Shown here: in pieces, positions 18,405-32,691 of the stretch
Layout: every line of letters starts with the position of its first letter
How positions within the stretch are numbered: position 1 is the stretch's first letter
Translations under genes and position numbers: made by a program
The notes under the pieces: generated by a model
The model's database searches: none
The model's input: the letters and a program-made list of their open reading frames with translations, nothing else
What the model was told of the DNA's origin: nothing
NCBI GenBank assembly: GCA_008973525.1
Contig: WACJ01000188.1
Location: forward strand, 1-64,000
Length of the DNA stretch: 64,000 nucleotides
From: Stenopsyche tienmushanensis
Taxonomy: Eukaryota; Arthropoda; Insecta; Trichoptera; Stenopsychidae
Direction of reading: 5' to 3'

Positions 18405-21400
18405 CAATAATTTTTTTATAGATACTAATTTTTTGGATTTTTCTTTTGTAAATTGTAAATTTATAAAATTATTTCGCAATCTTATGACCTATATTATTAT
18501 TTTTTATAGCTTTGTAAACCCTTTTTGTGTATTTTTAAAAGTGTGTACTGTGTGTAATTTTCGTAAATTTGTAAACCACAGAATCACCCCATATATATCC
18601 ACATACGAAAAATAAATATAATACAATAAAAATAGAATACGATCCTTGGCAAAAATAAAAATGTTGAGAACAATTGTTCGATTCCCATAAATATAATACA
18701 ATAACAGGAGACGGCCCGTCTCAGACGGGATAACCGACCCTTCATTGGGTGTTCTAGCGATGGTTTTGTTACTCTTTGAATAATGTCGTCAATCGGATTT
18801 ACGAAACAAGGTAATCAGAATCTGATTGTACGCGAAAGTGTTAATGACCGAAAATCGATAATCAACAGCAAAAATTGTTATTTTAATGAATTCATTTGCT
18901 TTAACATTATTATGATTATTCAAAAATAATCGCGAATGATTCCATTTTCCGGCACGTTACTTTACACCTAACGTTGATAAACGACTCGCTACAATATTTC
19001 CCAAAATGCATAGACTTGCTTCAACTCGCGCTTTGCTTTCTTTCAAATTGAATTGGATAAATTATTGAACGCTTCTCCTTCTGATAACGCACCAATTTTT
19101 TGCTGTTTTTCAGACCGAGGTAATATAATTTAGCGACAGACAGTTTTGTCAAATTGAACATTTAAATTGTGCTTCTCGATCGGCGGTTATTAGGCGAGAG
19201 AGAGAGAAGCCTCCCTCGGTACATTCGAGACACGATCTACAAACACGAACAGATCGTTTTATATTCTACCTTCGAATGTCGCCAATATTTAAAAAAAAAT
19301 TGAAAAACAAAACGCAAAAGTAAAAATATTTCAGGGGACTCAGGGGAAAAATATGAAACGATCATTACGCATACCGCACTAGATTATGCCTCACCCTCGG
19401 ATATGAAATGCGTACGAAAATGTTTTTTTGACAGAGGAATGTCTTCTGAATTTGTAATAGGGACCATCGTTCTAAGAAATTTGCTCGAAAGCATTACAAA
19501 ATTATTACGTTGAAAGTTTTTAACTAAACGTAATGACGCTCATTTCTTTAAAGTAATAATTAAAAAAAATTGAAAAAAGTTTTTTTTTGGATGAAAACTA
19601 ACTTTAGTTTCAATATTTGAATGATTACATGCGCTTCGTGCCATCTTTTGAGATATTTTGAAACTTTTTTGAAAATTGGTTGGAATAAAGGATTCGGTAA
19701 AATAAAACGATTTCTTAAAAATGTCAAAGTTGTCTCATGCGTGTCGTTTATAATTATTTAATATTTCTTATTCAAATAAGTCAGCGAAGAATTCGATCGA
19801 AGTAAAATCTAAGCAAAGACGAACCTAGATCTTCCCAAAACTATATTATTATTAGAAAATTTATTATCTATCCGAGTCAAGATACCAGCCGCGGTAATTC
19901 CATTTTTATTAATCAGAAAATGAAGGTGTTAAAAAAACATGCTCATATGCGTGCAATAAGTTTAGTGGTAAACTTTATGCATTTTACTAAAAAATAATGC
20001 TTCTGAATTCATATTGATGCACAATTCAAATTTATTAGACCTAAATTAGAAATATTTAAGAAAACAAGATGTCGATTAAAACTGGCATGCCGCGGAAGAT
20101 TTTTCACATATTATCTAAAATTTGAAAATTGAAACGCCTAGAATGTATGTCTTGTATCCAATTTCCTATTAAAGATTTTCAGACATTATTGAATAGGATC
20201 TCTCGGTAGCTACTTTACAAAATATTCCTACTCAAAATTCGATTTGAAATTAACGCTATGCAAGAGTGAACATAGACGAAAATGACAATCGGCGAATTGT
20301 TACTCGACGAGAGCGCGTTTAAACCTTCCACAAATGAATCGAGAGAGAATTGATAAAATAGAAAGCTATTCTTTACTCGGAATTCACCGTGATAAAGTCA
20401 ATATATGAATAATGGCAGAGGTCGAAGAGTTCGCTCGAATCAGCCCGTCGATGGCCGCGCGCGCTGCTCCAAGTCGGTGCGGAACTATCCCTAAATCTGA
20501 AATAAAAGCGGTGACATTTAGAATCATTTTATAACCTCAAAATAATCGAAAAATGTAAATATTCTTCCTTAGTTTAGGATATATTCGAAATATTTCTTCA
20601 GGGTTGGCACTAACATAAACTGTTACAAAACATCGAATAATCAATTACATGCGATAAAGATCATTTTTATATCAAAAGTAAAGGACAAAGAAAAAATAAA
20701 CAAACTCTCAGGACACTTGGAAAATACGATTTCATCAAACGGATCGATAAACTTGCGAGTACGCAATGAAACCTGAATCGGTAATAGAATATAGGAAAAA
20801 TGTGTGCGTTGTGACAGAAGTGATAACATTAGCATATCGAAGAGCCAACAGAAGTCCATCCGAAAAACCATCAAATGGTAAAAAAAAAATATTTTCATAT
20901 TTTCGATTTATTATTGTGTAGCAACCCTAGTAAAAATCAAATGTTGTTTTTTTATGCAAATTATATTCTGATTGATTTTGACTCCTCAATTATGCGAGTG
21001 AAAAATATTGGAACTATTTATTTATTAGTAAAAGTACATTTTTTTACGTCGAAAAGACGCGGCGACGGAAGGCGACCGAGAGGTCAGAGAGGGACTCGTC
21101 AAAATCAACCGGCACTCAGATGAGAGAATTTAATTTTAACGAGTCGAAGAACGAGAAATTTTCAGGATGCGATTCATTTTCGTAAGAGTAGAAAGGTGGA
21201 AACGTCACATTGGCTATGTAGTTTCGGTATCGCGAGCGCTCGTTATCTAAAACGTTTCCACCTGAAGAATTCTCGATTCGGTCTTCTCAAATATTTCGAA
21301 GGCCACCGTCGTCTCTCGTCGTCGAGGGTCCGACGACAGAAAGCGAGAAGGAATCTTCTTCCGGAACGGAAAGCGGAAGATGTTAAAAATTAAGTAGAGG

Positions 21401-21490
21401 GCTTTTAAAATATGCAAATTCGACGAAACCGCCACAACGACGGTTCTTTCCTTGTATCTTAAGACTAATCTAAATAATATTTATTAATAT
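18405..21490. other. No gene recognised; two small inverted repeats
   Basis: Mostly AT-rich single-copy DNA. A 7-base-stem hairpin CCCGTCTCAGACGGG lies near 18716. A perfect 12-base inverted repeat AGGTGGAAACGT lies at 21194-21205 and 21252-21263, about 45 bases apart. I see no convincing exon or RNA gene. Confidence 0.45.
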
Positions 21491-21559
21491 TTAATTTAAG
21501 ATATTAATAATAATAATAATGAATAATGTCAAAAGTATATTGTCACAAACAAATACAAC

Positions 21560-22680
21560 GGACGGACTGATCGCGCGATGGCGATGGGTTGGCGCCTGCA
21601 CACGCGCAGAGAGCCGCGAAGACCGACGCGCGTTTAGACCACATCCAGGGAGCGCCCGGGTAGGTGTCGCCACTTTTTGTTCATCGGTTCTCGGAACGGA
21701 CCGGAAGGTTTCGACGCGACGATGCGCGAGCTGTCCCGCTTCCGGATCGACGCGGCGGCGATCCGGAAGCATCGACTCGTCGGTTGTGGCTCGATGCTCC
21801 TCGGGGACGCTGCCATCTCGCAGAGCGACGGGACGCGGCTCGGAGATCGGGCGTGGGTTTCGTTCTGAATAAGAGGACCCTGTCGTCCGTTTTAAATTTT
21901 AACCATATTAGTGACAGAATATGTACGGTACGTATAAGAGGCAAAGGGCATAACTTATCCTCGGTGTGCGTGTATGCTCCCACAGAGGAGACGGATGACA
22001 GCGTCAAGGACGCCTTCTATGAAGAAGTTCAGAAGGCGTACAGCTCTCTGCCCTCTTATGACGTTAAAAATATTATCGAGTGATTTGAACGCGAAAGTTG
22101 ACGGGGAAATCTTTTACAGACCCGCGATCGGAGCCCATAGTCTCCACGATGTTTGTAACGATGGAGAGAGACTCGTCGGTTTTGCCACATCCGTCGGATT
22201 GATTGTCAGCAGCGCCACTTTTGAACATAAAAAATACATAAATAAACATGGTTGTCTGCCGACGGGGTCACCCGAGATCAGATTGACCTCGTGTTGGTCG
22301 ACAAAAGATAAGAAGCGTGGCGGTCGTCAGAACGATGCGCGGGGCGGATTGCGACTCCGACCGTTGTCTCGTGAGAATGAAATATACCTTCAGAGCAAAC
22401 TATAGTAACTTAAAACGGTCCAAAAAAATTTGGAACGTTAATGCTCAGAGGGATCGCGGAGTCCGCGTAGAGCTCGAGAAGCGCGTGTCGGAGGCCTTCG
22501 AGGCGGGGGTTTCGGGGGCGAGGTCGACGTCGAAATAATGCGGAAGGAGATCTCGACCGTTGTGCGCGAGGCCGCGTAGAGGAGAAAGACCGAGGGTCTG
22601 TTCGACGAGGACTGCAGACGCGCCGTCGGGCAGGTCATGCGGCACGGATGCCGACACAACGCGTCCCCCAAGCCGTTTTA
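21560..22680 (+). pseudogene. RTE-type LINE endonuclease fragment, copy A
   Basis: Frames in turn give LNFNHISDRICTVRIRGKG, SSVCVYAPTEETDD, SDLNAKVDGEIFY, IGAHSLHDVCNDG and then DQIDLVLVD and GADCDSDRCLV. These are the ordered motifs of the apurinic-like endonuclease of RTE LINEs, often annotated as craniofacial development protein 2-like. Several frameshifts and stops separate them. The usual QIDH and SDH histidines read Leu and Arg, so catalysis is lost even apart from the frameshifts. The reverse-transcriptase part is missing. An ATA-rich simple repeat lies at its 5' edge (about 21500). Confidence 0.85.
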
Positions 22681-23885
22681 GTTTTTCTGTAAACTAAGTA
22701 CTAAAGAGCTGAATTTTGTTTTGGCGCTAAAAAAACCCGCTTTTTATCAATTTGGACTTTGAAAAAGAGCGAACGAGCGATATTTCCATTGACGAAGCGC
22801 GCGAGACTGCCTATAGCTATCCTCTATGTTCAGTAATAGGAACGACATGCGTAAATACTTTCGTCGAAGGGTTTGATCAGATTTGAGCATATTCAAACAT
22901 TGAACGTACACATAGATATTGAGCGGAGGCAGCACTCTCCGTTGTTGATCCTCGGCGAGCCGTTTTTGTAGAAATTAATTGCTCGCCCCAAAGTGGCGGA
23001 TGCTAGCAACTATAAATAATAAATTAAGGCGCAGAACTGTATTTTATGAAATTCCGCGTAAGAACCTCTTCATAATTATCCTACTGAATTTATTATTAGG
23101 CATTATGCGGGAAGATTGCGGTTCTTAAATCATGACTGGAATTAATGTTTTTGTTTGCGCGTCAACAGTGAGTCCCCTCTCGGCGAGCATTTCTGCGATT
23201 CAATTTACAGCGCTTCGGATTGTTTTGAGCTAAATTTTTTAATATTTTTTTCATCTCGAGAATCTTCCGGACGCTGCGGAACCGTCGATAGAACGAGACT
23301 CGCCCCCGAGCAAAAGAAAAGCGGAAAGGCCCCCGGAGAAAACCGCACGAAAGCTTTTTTGAATAAACGGAAACATCTAATGAAGATTCTAACGATATTT
23401 GTATATCGAAGACGTTAATTCTCATTCATTTAACTGAACACCGCAAATCAACGACGAGGAATGATCACAGTCGAAGGCTATTTCTAGTCAACGTTTAGAC
23501 GACGGCTTCTTCCGATCGGCACAGAGAGGATCAGACGAGCGCGTTTATGACAGACGTGATATATCTTCGGCTATGATTTATAGTTGAGCTTGTTTAACCC
23601 TAAAAGTGTGAATACACTCAGACGTTCAATATAAAGGAGCAGATGTGGAGTTTGACTGCTGGCGATTCTTTCGACTCGATGTTTTCGTTAAATTTTACAG
23701 GAAACCGTTCGATGCGACAGTTAAATAATGATAACTTTGTTCTTTCGGGCTTGCGAAATAACACGCCCCCGTCGATTGCCAAACGAACCGCGAAACTTCC
23801 AAACATATTATAATGTCGCCATCGTCAGTACGGTATGAGAGCTGAGGGAAATGATCGATCAAAACTCACTATCCACACACTAACG
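22681..23885. other. No gene recognised
   Basis: Mixed CpG-rich and AT-rich spacer between two LINE fragments. Short overlapping open stretches on both strands match nothing I know. Confidence 0.4.
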
Positions 23886-23892
23886 CATAAAA

Positions 23893-24240
23893 AAGTCCGA
23901 CTTGCTCTATGAAAGCCTGATTCGTCATGTGTTGGCTTACGCCGCTCCAGTCTGGAGCGACGCGGCGAAGACCGATCTCACACAGCTTCGAGTGCTTCAA
24001 AACGAGGCTATTAAAATTGCTCACAGCACACTTCCATGTGCTAATCTAAAAAGACTTCATCAAAATATCAAGCTTCTCCCCATTGCCGACGTATGTTACA
24101 ACCTAACCATATAAGTTTACACTGACTGCTAGTCTCGGTGACTATACAAAAAGAAGTACATACCCACAAAATGCCCAAACACTTACTCCTCGATACACAC
24201 TAGCGGATATTCTAGTCGACTCTGCTTCGGAAACCCTGTA
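23893..24240 (+). pseudogene. Jockey-clade LINE reverse transcriptase, C-terminal fragment
   Basis: LLYESLIRHVLAYAAPVWSD and then LRVLQNEAIKIAHSTLP and LKRLHQNIKLLPI match the region after the reverse-transcriptase fingers of Jockey LINEs (LTYAAPVW, then LQNKALR). Downstream weak similarity continues to about 24240 (YIPTKCPNTYSSIHTSGYSS in another frame) with stops. Everything 5' of this is absent, which fits a 5'-truncated copy. No poly(A) tail or target duplication is evident. Confidence 0.82.
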
Positions 24241-24244
24241 AATC

Positions 24245-27200
24245 TCTTAGGTTAACTTTTGGTTTTAGTTGTTTATTTTAAACGTTGTTTAGTTTATATC
24301 AAATTTTCTCTCGGAAGGGTTTTTCTTTTTTCTCATGTCACTAAATCAATACCCTCATGAAATATACTCGCAACTTAGTTTATATTTTTCGTAATTAAGA
24401 TAATGATACGATATCTATAACTTAATAATTAAGATTGTTTAATATATTAGTTGCTAGATTTGAATATTAACGTATTCTGTAATATTTTCAATAAAGGATT
24501 ATTATTATTACATAAAAAAAATACTTGAAGTGCGAGAATATCGAAAGTTGCGGACACCCACCTTCGTGAAAAAAATTCATCGGAGTTGCTCGTTGCGTTT
24601 TGAGTATATTTTGCAAGTTCATTCGTACGAAGTTCAGGAAATGATTGAAAATTGCAAGAAGACGATGTTTGAAGCTGAGAATCTACAGTTATATTTGAGA
24701 GATTTATATCGACACTTGTCGGCATTCTCGTCTATGAAGATCTGTCTCCGTCCCGGTGGGGATTTTAGAGAGAGAAAAAAACGGTAAAGCGAAAGGAACG
24801 CACTTTTCGCCGACATTTTTTCGGGATCGGCCGCAAACAAACGATCGTAAAAAGTTGACCGCGTTTTATCTCTCTGTGTGTTCGCGGAGGTCGGCAACAG
24901 TTATGCGATTCGCCGCTATAATAACGCTGCCGGGGACGCTTTAGACCGAAAAAAAGACGTCAACGAGAGACACGTCCCGAGCCGTAAACAGAGATATTAT
25001 TTTATCATTCGTTTTTAGTGTCATCTTCCCGGTCCCGTTTTTCACTCGAACAGTGTGAACGTTGAAAAGGAATTCGTTTCTCCCGAGCGGACCTCTTTTG
25101 TATTCTCTGGCGCGTTTTTCGCCCCCATTCGGGGCGGCGCACTCCGCACGTCTGCGCGCGATCGAGAAAATCTGCCTCCAGCAAAAGTCCCGTTGCACAT
25201 TCCGGACACCGTTACGATGTCACGTCTATCATTCGAGTCATTTTGCATAGTTTGTGTGGCGTGGAAATTGGAAATTTATTATCGCCTTTATTTTGGACTT
25301 CATCAAAATGTAACAATATAATGTTATTTGATTTTTTTTCTGGTGTCTAGATAAATTCCAATTATCGATGTTCAAATATCTGTATCGAATGAGGTTTTCA
25401 GATCGCAACCGGTACTCTATCCTCGCAGACGCACCACGTCGTGTCCCGTCCCGTCGAGCTGTCCAGCTGTCCCGCTGTCCCGCTGTCCCGCCCTCCACGT
25501 TTCTACCGAAACGATGATATGAATTATTTCGGCTTGCGCGTCGTTCGTTCTCTTAATATAATTATATTAATAGTATAAATATTATTTTTAAATTTCAATA
25601 CTCTAAAAATATGATGATATCTTATGAATCCATATTATTGCAATCACAAACGATATCAACTGGATCACCGCTATGTACTCTTTTCGTTCTAATCTTATTT
25701 CCATATTTTGACTTGTAGTTTGAATCTGTTATTTTGGTGAACCCTCATAAATTAATGTCACTGTCTAGATATTATTTTAGTAAACGTCAAGAGAACCTTT
25801 TTTGCTACGATTCCTCTCCTATTGCGTAAATCGATAATATCACACATTTCTCCCAGATTCCTGAGAGACTGCGCGCGTTTGAGGCAGTATTTAAACTACA
25901 GACCGCTGTTCGAAAGTTCAATTCATATTCAAAAAAATGTAGAAAAACGCATTTTATACTTTAATACTTTAAATATCCGTATGATAGACTACGTCGAAGA
26001 TTAGTTAGGTCGATAGAGGCCTTTGGGTAAATTAAAAAAAAAAATGTTTCAAGTTGATGAAAAAAATAAAAAGTCAAGTGGAGTTCATTGAATATGTTGA
26101 AAATCTCTTTTAGCTCGGTAGCTTATTGTGCAATCGGGCAAATTTGGTGGTAGCGATCGTCAATTCTCAATTTCGTCCGAGATACCGAAAGTGAGAGCGT
26201 TCGACAAAAAAATAAATAAATTACTGTCGAACCCTTTCAAAAGCTTTAGCTTCGGAGTGCAAATTCGACATTAAAATATAAATTGATTTTTGCAACCGAA
26301 TGATTAAAAGCCAAAGGTATTTCTTTCGGAAGAAAAATTATAACGAAGTTACTGCGTTTCCTCTTCGCCGAGGCTCGAGAGGTTTTTTGCCAAAGAGTTC
26401 CTTCGGTGTGAAACGTAAATAATTTTCTCGACCCCTCTTCGGTGTATTAAAAATCCATCAATGTTTTCCCAAGTTGTAAATTTGAGTCCAGGTCGATCGA
26501 ATAACTTTTAATTTGTAATGTTGGAAATTCGCGTTGAAAAATCTCAATCTAACATATCACATCTGTGCATCAGCTCGGGGATCGAATCGATCGACTTTAA
26601 ATGTTAACACAAAATAGGAAATAAAATCGGAATATGACGTTTCATAGTGGCGTTAATTGAGATATAATATTTTAAAAAAGAGTGAGACACAAGACGAAGG
26701 ACAGCGCGTCGTTGGAGCGGTCTGCTGCAGTCCTTCCACTTTTGCGTGCTATGCATTTAATCGAATTTTTATATTTTCTATGATTCAATGCGAACTTTTT
26801 TTAATCCAGTTGTTCGAATTCTACTTGAATATTTTTCAACGGGGCGGTTAACGTTTGATATTTTAATTGAACCCTAATCGAATGTAATTTAAATTTCAAT
26901 TCATTTTAAGACAGGGTTCCGTCTTAAAATGTTTTTGTCTTTAAATTATACGCTTATTAAAAGTTCGGTGCTGTAATTTCTCGAACTAATCTGGTGATTA
27001 ATAACATCAGTCAGAATAAAACGCTCCCGTAAATCTCAATTTGCCCCCGTTGCCGTACTCGGCGTCGAACTCGTCTTTTTCCATTTTTAAGCACCGATTG
27101 TCGCAATTAATGGAAATCTCCATTTTTTAAAAATATTTGATGTTTGCAAATTTATGCATTTTTAAAAAATTCTAGCGATAGAAACGTGCGTATGCTTCGC

Positions 27201-29760
27201 ATTTAAGAACGAGGAACGAATCACGATTATAATAAGTTTTTGCCATTTTAAATTCGTTTTAACGTTTGTATACATTATCATATTATCGTCAATTTTTGCC
27301 GTTTTGCGTACTCACACTCGAGGGAAGGAAGGTAATTCGAGTACTACGATAGCGACTCTTGACCTTCACATAATTTTGCAATCATACGATTTATGACGAT
27401 TGCTTGATTTCAAAAGCAGTATTTGTTTACAGAATCAGTGTAAAAAGTACAAATAATTATACAATTCAAAAAACTTTCCGTAGCGTATAGCTATTGGCAT
27501 ACGTTTCTGACGATCGTGTAAAAAGTCTGCTGCTTTTCAACATTAGCAGGAATATTTTAGTCTCACATATCAAGTTAAGCCTGATTTCCTAGCTTTAAAA
27601 AAATATACCATGTACATGGTCACGATGAAGGTTTACGACTTGCGACAGTAATTAAAATATGATCCAAGCAAATGAAATATAATAATTTCATCAATCGCTC
27701 GTCGATCTTTTCTAAAACTTAGGATTCATTATATAACATGTACACATGTGCTACGTATACATGTTGCAATTACTACACGGCCTGGGATAAAATCCTATAA
27801 AGATCGCTTATTTTGTTTGTTAAATAACGCATTCGGAAAGATGTATAATTTTTCAATCGGTATTGTGTTCGATCGGATTTTTTTTAAAAATAAATATTTT
27901 TTTAAATTTCCTCCACTCCATAGAAAGCGTTTCAAATCCACCTCGAGACGACGACGTCAAATTGCAAGGATTCCGCTGTCGTCGTTACTATTTTTTTGCT
28001 CGCATAATCGCGGCATACATTTTCATATGAAAGGAAAAATCTGTGGAGAAAAATGAGCATAAAGGCCCGACTTTACACCTATGGGGTAATCCCCGGGTAT
28101 CGTCCTTTCGGTTTCGAGTTTTTCTCCCTCTCATCCTGACGGCAAACAAGAGCACTTTTGCATGAACAGATTCATCCGAATTTGATTGCCTCTGCCGAGA
28201 ATATAGCGAAGAAAATGAAAAACCTCGAGGTTTTGATTAATCGACTGTGCTTTCGTACGCGTTCTCGAACATCCGTCGAAGAGTATATTTCAAAACGAAT
28301 AGTTTTCTCGATACGTAGCAAATAAAATTAAATATTTTTTAAGGATCTCAACCCTCGCACGGCACGGACGACGCCCTTGAAAAAGACCACAGTTGCAAAA
28401 GTTCACGTCGCAATCGTCGCAGTCCGCTCCGAGCTGAGGTCGCTACCGAAAAGTCGACGAAGGAAGATCTGCCGTACGATCGCAGCTGACGTATATAAGT
28501 GCCTTTCGCTGCGTAGGCTGCTACTTTATTAGAGGACGAAGAATACTCGAAAAGCCTGTCAGGCGAAAGAGTCGAGTCATGTAGCGGGGAACGACCGATA
28601 TTACAGGAAAATATCTGTGAAACCGCTGGCATCCACTCGAGCGTCTCGGTGCTTCGTAAACTTGTCAGAGGGGAATAACCGTGGATATGAGAAAATATAT
28701 ATTTTATTTGAAGGGCCTTCCTCAATATAATCGGACAGTTTTCCTCTCTCGCCGAACCGCACCCGCCGTTGCCTCAGGTGCCCGGTCCGAATTGGGAAAT
28801 GTCCATATTTTAAAAAACGCGGCAACGCGTCTAACGGATACTCGATTCGTTTTTTTTCTTTTAATTTTAGTGATATTTTTGTTCAAAAATAAAATCCGAA
28901 GCTCAAAGTCTCGAACGTCTCTCCGATCCGAGATTTGCCATCGGTAAAATTGGTAAGATATCAAATGTTTGACAATTTAGAATTCCACTAAAAATACTTC
29001 GTTACTTTGTAACCCATATATAGGTTGGAGATAAATTCATCATCGAATTATGGCTAAACGTATGAATGCGATCTGTGAAAGTTTGCTGAAAATCGTGCCA
29101 GTAGTTTAGGATATCCTCCGTACAGTTCACTCATTATTAATATTTTTTGTAATTAAATATTATTAGATTCAATGTTAAAACTATTCGTTAATACTCAATA
29201 CGATAATGGAAAAGTACCCAAAAAAATCAAAACATAAGCAAAAGTACAAATCAAACTGGAAAAAAAATCAATCAAGAACAAAACAAAATGTCGGAATTTT
29301 AGTTTTAACTTTAAAAAAAAGGCTTTATTAAAATGCCACCATTCTACAATGCCTCGACAAACAGACGTCCGCCAGACTCTAGGCATTAAAATAAAATACG
29401 AGAAGCATCGGTCATGGGGCCGAGAAAGACCTTTCAGAAAATAAACAGGCTCCGATACAATTCACGTTTGACTTCCGGGCCCCGACGGAGAAGGATCTCC
29501 GCGCTCTTCTCGTCGACTCTTCTCTTCCGCTGATCTTCGAGAAGATGAAACTGCGATTCGCGTTAATCCGGGAACAGCGACAGTTTTAGCTCTAATTTTA
29601 CCTCTCAAATTTCAAAAAAACCCTATCGAATACCTGTTTCTAACGTTTTAAACATAAATAAAAATATACAGGGTGCATTCAACAAGTGATGCGTTCAATG
29701 TTTTTCCAGTTGCGAAGATACACCGCAGGGCGATGACCGTCGTGGCATGCTAGAATTGAC
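24245..29760. other. No gene recognised; gene-poor single-copy DNA
   Basis: An 85-codon plus-strand frame at 24530-24787 is helical and charged but unrecognised. A minus-strand frame overlaps it. At 25448-25493 an 8-base unit, GCTGTCCC, repeats about four times. The rest shows CpG-rich patches and AT-rich DNA with no supported gene. Confidence 0.4.
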
Positions 29761-29767
29761 TACACTT

Positions 29768-30010
29768 TATGTTCTGTCAAGAATTCTTAAATTGCTTAAA
29801 AATTCCTGCCCGAAAAGGTAACATTCGTCACAAAAGTAACTTCTTTGAACTGCCTCTAAGCAAATCCAACTTTAGTCAACGCGCTTCCTCATATCGTACA
29901 CTCTTCGAATTCAATAATTTGATCGACGAATCGGACTTGGATATATTCACTGACAGTTTTTCTAGATTCAAACATATCATGCAGCACAACCTCATCAGTG
30001 AGTGTTTTTG
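29768..30010 (+). pseudogene. LINE ORF2 C-terminal tail fragment (tentative)
   Basis: The frame reads LNCLKIPARKGNIRHKSNFF, then ELPLSKSNFSQRASSYRTLF, EFNNL and LDIFTDSFSRFKH. The order, a basic stretch, F-x-P-x-S/R-T/S, a Phe/Asn block and a final IDIF...FK, resembles the extreme C-terminus of many insect non-LTR reverse transcriptases. There is no upstream reverse transcriptase. The similarity is of pattern only. The segment just before (29670-29700) starts with ACAGGGTGCATTCAAC, which looks like a generic transposon edge. Confidence 0.45.
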
Positions 30011-32691
30011 TATTTATTTTTGGTTATTATATAATTATATAGTATTATTAAATTGTCCTGCCTTTCTAATACTCTAGAATATAAGTAAAAATAATTGAAT
30101 AAGTATAAGGAAACTTGAACAAACCGAATGCAATCATATCGATGAATCGTTTCCGTGCATCGAAAGTCTCTTTCCTAATCTTACATTTGATCTTCAAAAA
30201 ATTAATCAACAGTCAAAGAGAAGAGAAAAGTAAACGAGACTGACGTTTCCGTGCGCACACTCGGAGCGCTCCTTCGCAGATCAAACCGCGAGTTGAAATT
30301 TTATTTCCATTCTCCCGTTCCGTTTTCCCAGCCCCTTGTTTAATTACTTGTAGTAAATTTGTAAGGGAAAATACGACATCCCGTTCCGGGATTCGTCCTT
30401 TGCCTTTTGAATCCTACCCCAGATTTACAGACGAGTCTGCGATCCGAAGAATCGACGTAAATTAGAAACAACATTATATCGGAACCGTACGCTCTGGTAC
30501 GAGTTCTTCTGCTTATAGACGCGCAGTCGTGAGTAAAGACGAGAGCGATATGCTTATTTTTATGCATCGCATCGCTTCGAGGGTAACATTATTCGCTTCG
30601 AATTAGTCGATTCGACTTTGCAATATTCGAAATGCGAAAAGCGAGAACTCGTGGAGCGGGAAGCGGATTCGGGAGAAGGACGGCCCATTACTCGCTTACT
30701 GCGCGTGTCGATTGCTGAACTTTACGACAACGAAGACGAAAGAAAGCCATCTCCTCCCGATATACTCGAACCGATATTACATATTTCATGTGCAGACATA
30801 TCGAGTGTCGATCGCGTCATAAGAGACATCTCTCAATTTAAATGCGTACAATATATTTCTTCGTTCTCGTCGGCTGTCGCTTTTCATTTTCATACATCCC
30901 GCGCGTTCGATTCCTTAAATTAGGACCCGGATTGAATCAAATTTCGTTGTGGTAAAATAAGGTGAAAATTCCGGATACATATAAACCTCCGAAAGTATCA
31001 TCAAATAAAATATTGAAAATAAAAATCACGGAAGACGTATTCGCGTTAAAATTCAGCCATTTTTATGTTCGGATTTGGCAGTCGAAAACAAATAATTAAG
31101 TACGAAGTGAGCTAGAAGTTTTCCTCTGTGACTTTGCTTTTCTTCATGCGTAAAAATTTAAAAGGAAAAAATATATATCCATGAACCAAATCATACTATT
31201 AACATCGAATCGACGACATGCCAATATTATGGGATGGTAGTGAAAGACTTTTAAAAATTAGAATTCCTCGTAGAAAGTGGCATCTTTCTAAAGTTACCGT
31301 AAGAGTTTTATAAAATTATAATAGCCGATGGATGTCAGAGAAGAAAAAAATATTTATTAAAAATTGTAAACGAATATGGTCATATAAAAAAAGTAGGGAA
31401 CGATGATTGTTAGTAAAAAAAAAATGTATATGTGAGTATTCGAATAGTTAAAATTTAGTCTGCGGCTATCGGACGAGAGGTCGTCGGCTTCAGATCGATT
31501 TGAAGAAACCCTCATTAGGGCGAGTCTCGTTGCTTGTTCGCGATTGCATTGAAAAATCAAACATTAAAGGGAAACCATTCAACCGGATATTAATTTTCAG
31601 ATGAAGATTGTTTCGTCTCGGCTGCTAGAACTATATTTACTTAGGATAATTCTTTATGTACTCGATGAAGTATTTCTGAAAAACGACCCTACTCGTCGAA
31701 GAAAGAATGTAATGAAGCGCCTCGTTAGCAAACTTTCAGCCTTTTGTTTGGCTATTATTAAATAATTTGAGTGATTTAACGCAGCGACCGACCCGATTTA
31801 TATCAGTGATCGAGAATATTCGTATATTATAGCTCAACGTGCACGAATTATTCCGCCTTATTTGTATGGCTTAATTTATATTGCGGCAAATTTAGAGCCT
31901 ATCTAAATATACAATATCGACTATATATTATACAGATCGGTTCAAAAGTCATAACGGTTATGTTTCAACTTAAATTGATATTTTTTATTAAACTTCATTG
32001 TCTCAAAAATAACATAAAATGTATATTTTGGCCCGATTTGTATATAAAATTTGAAACAAAATTTAAAATAACTACGAACGATAGTAAAACTAAATACCAG
32101 GAGACGTAAACCTGATTGATCTTATTCTTTCCAGAATTAAGTAGATATTTTTGTTATTTTAATTTTTAAAATAATAGATCAAAATTCCGACACGCAAAGT
32201 TTGCATTTAAATGAACGCCGAATAAAACAAAAAAACGGAGCAACTGTAAAAGCACAGGAGACGCCTCGAGAGTTTCGTCAGCTAATTTATCTAGAAACTG
32301 TTCCGTTAATTAAGTTCTCGCTCTAAGAAGCGAAACCGTACTGCTCACTCAGTTCTTCTCCGAGAAAATATGAACTTTTTTAACAGAAAAAATAGCTCAA
32401 TGAAGTAAATATGATAATCTTTTTTAAACAACTCAGGTTTATCGTGCCTAAAACTTAGATCGATGTAAATCGAGCACTCTCAACATTTTTTTTTGATTCG
32501 ACTGCCTCGTAGAAAACCTCGTAGGTGGCTTCTTCATAAATTGAATACCAACTAGATTTACACGATTGCAACAAATTGCGTAGTTTCATTTGAAATCACT
32601 GTCGAAAAGTAATAAAATATAATATACACAACTGAGCAAAGCATCACACGAGCTGTTAAATTATGATAAAATCAAAAATCGTATCTAGCAT
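30011..32691. other. No gene recognised
   Basis: AT-rich DNA with CpG-rich patches. A 101-codon frame at 30618-30923 is unrecognised. GATCGGTTCAAAAGTCATAACGG-like sequence near 31936 resembles a mariner-type edge, but no partner end was found. Confidence 0.35.

Noticed and set aside
28348..28947. Overlapping frames of 90-125 codons around a CpG-rich patch
   Set aside because: Open on both strands and in several frames at once, as expected from composition; no recognisable product.
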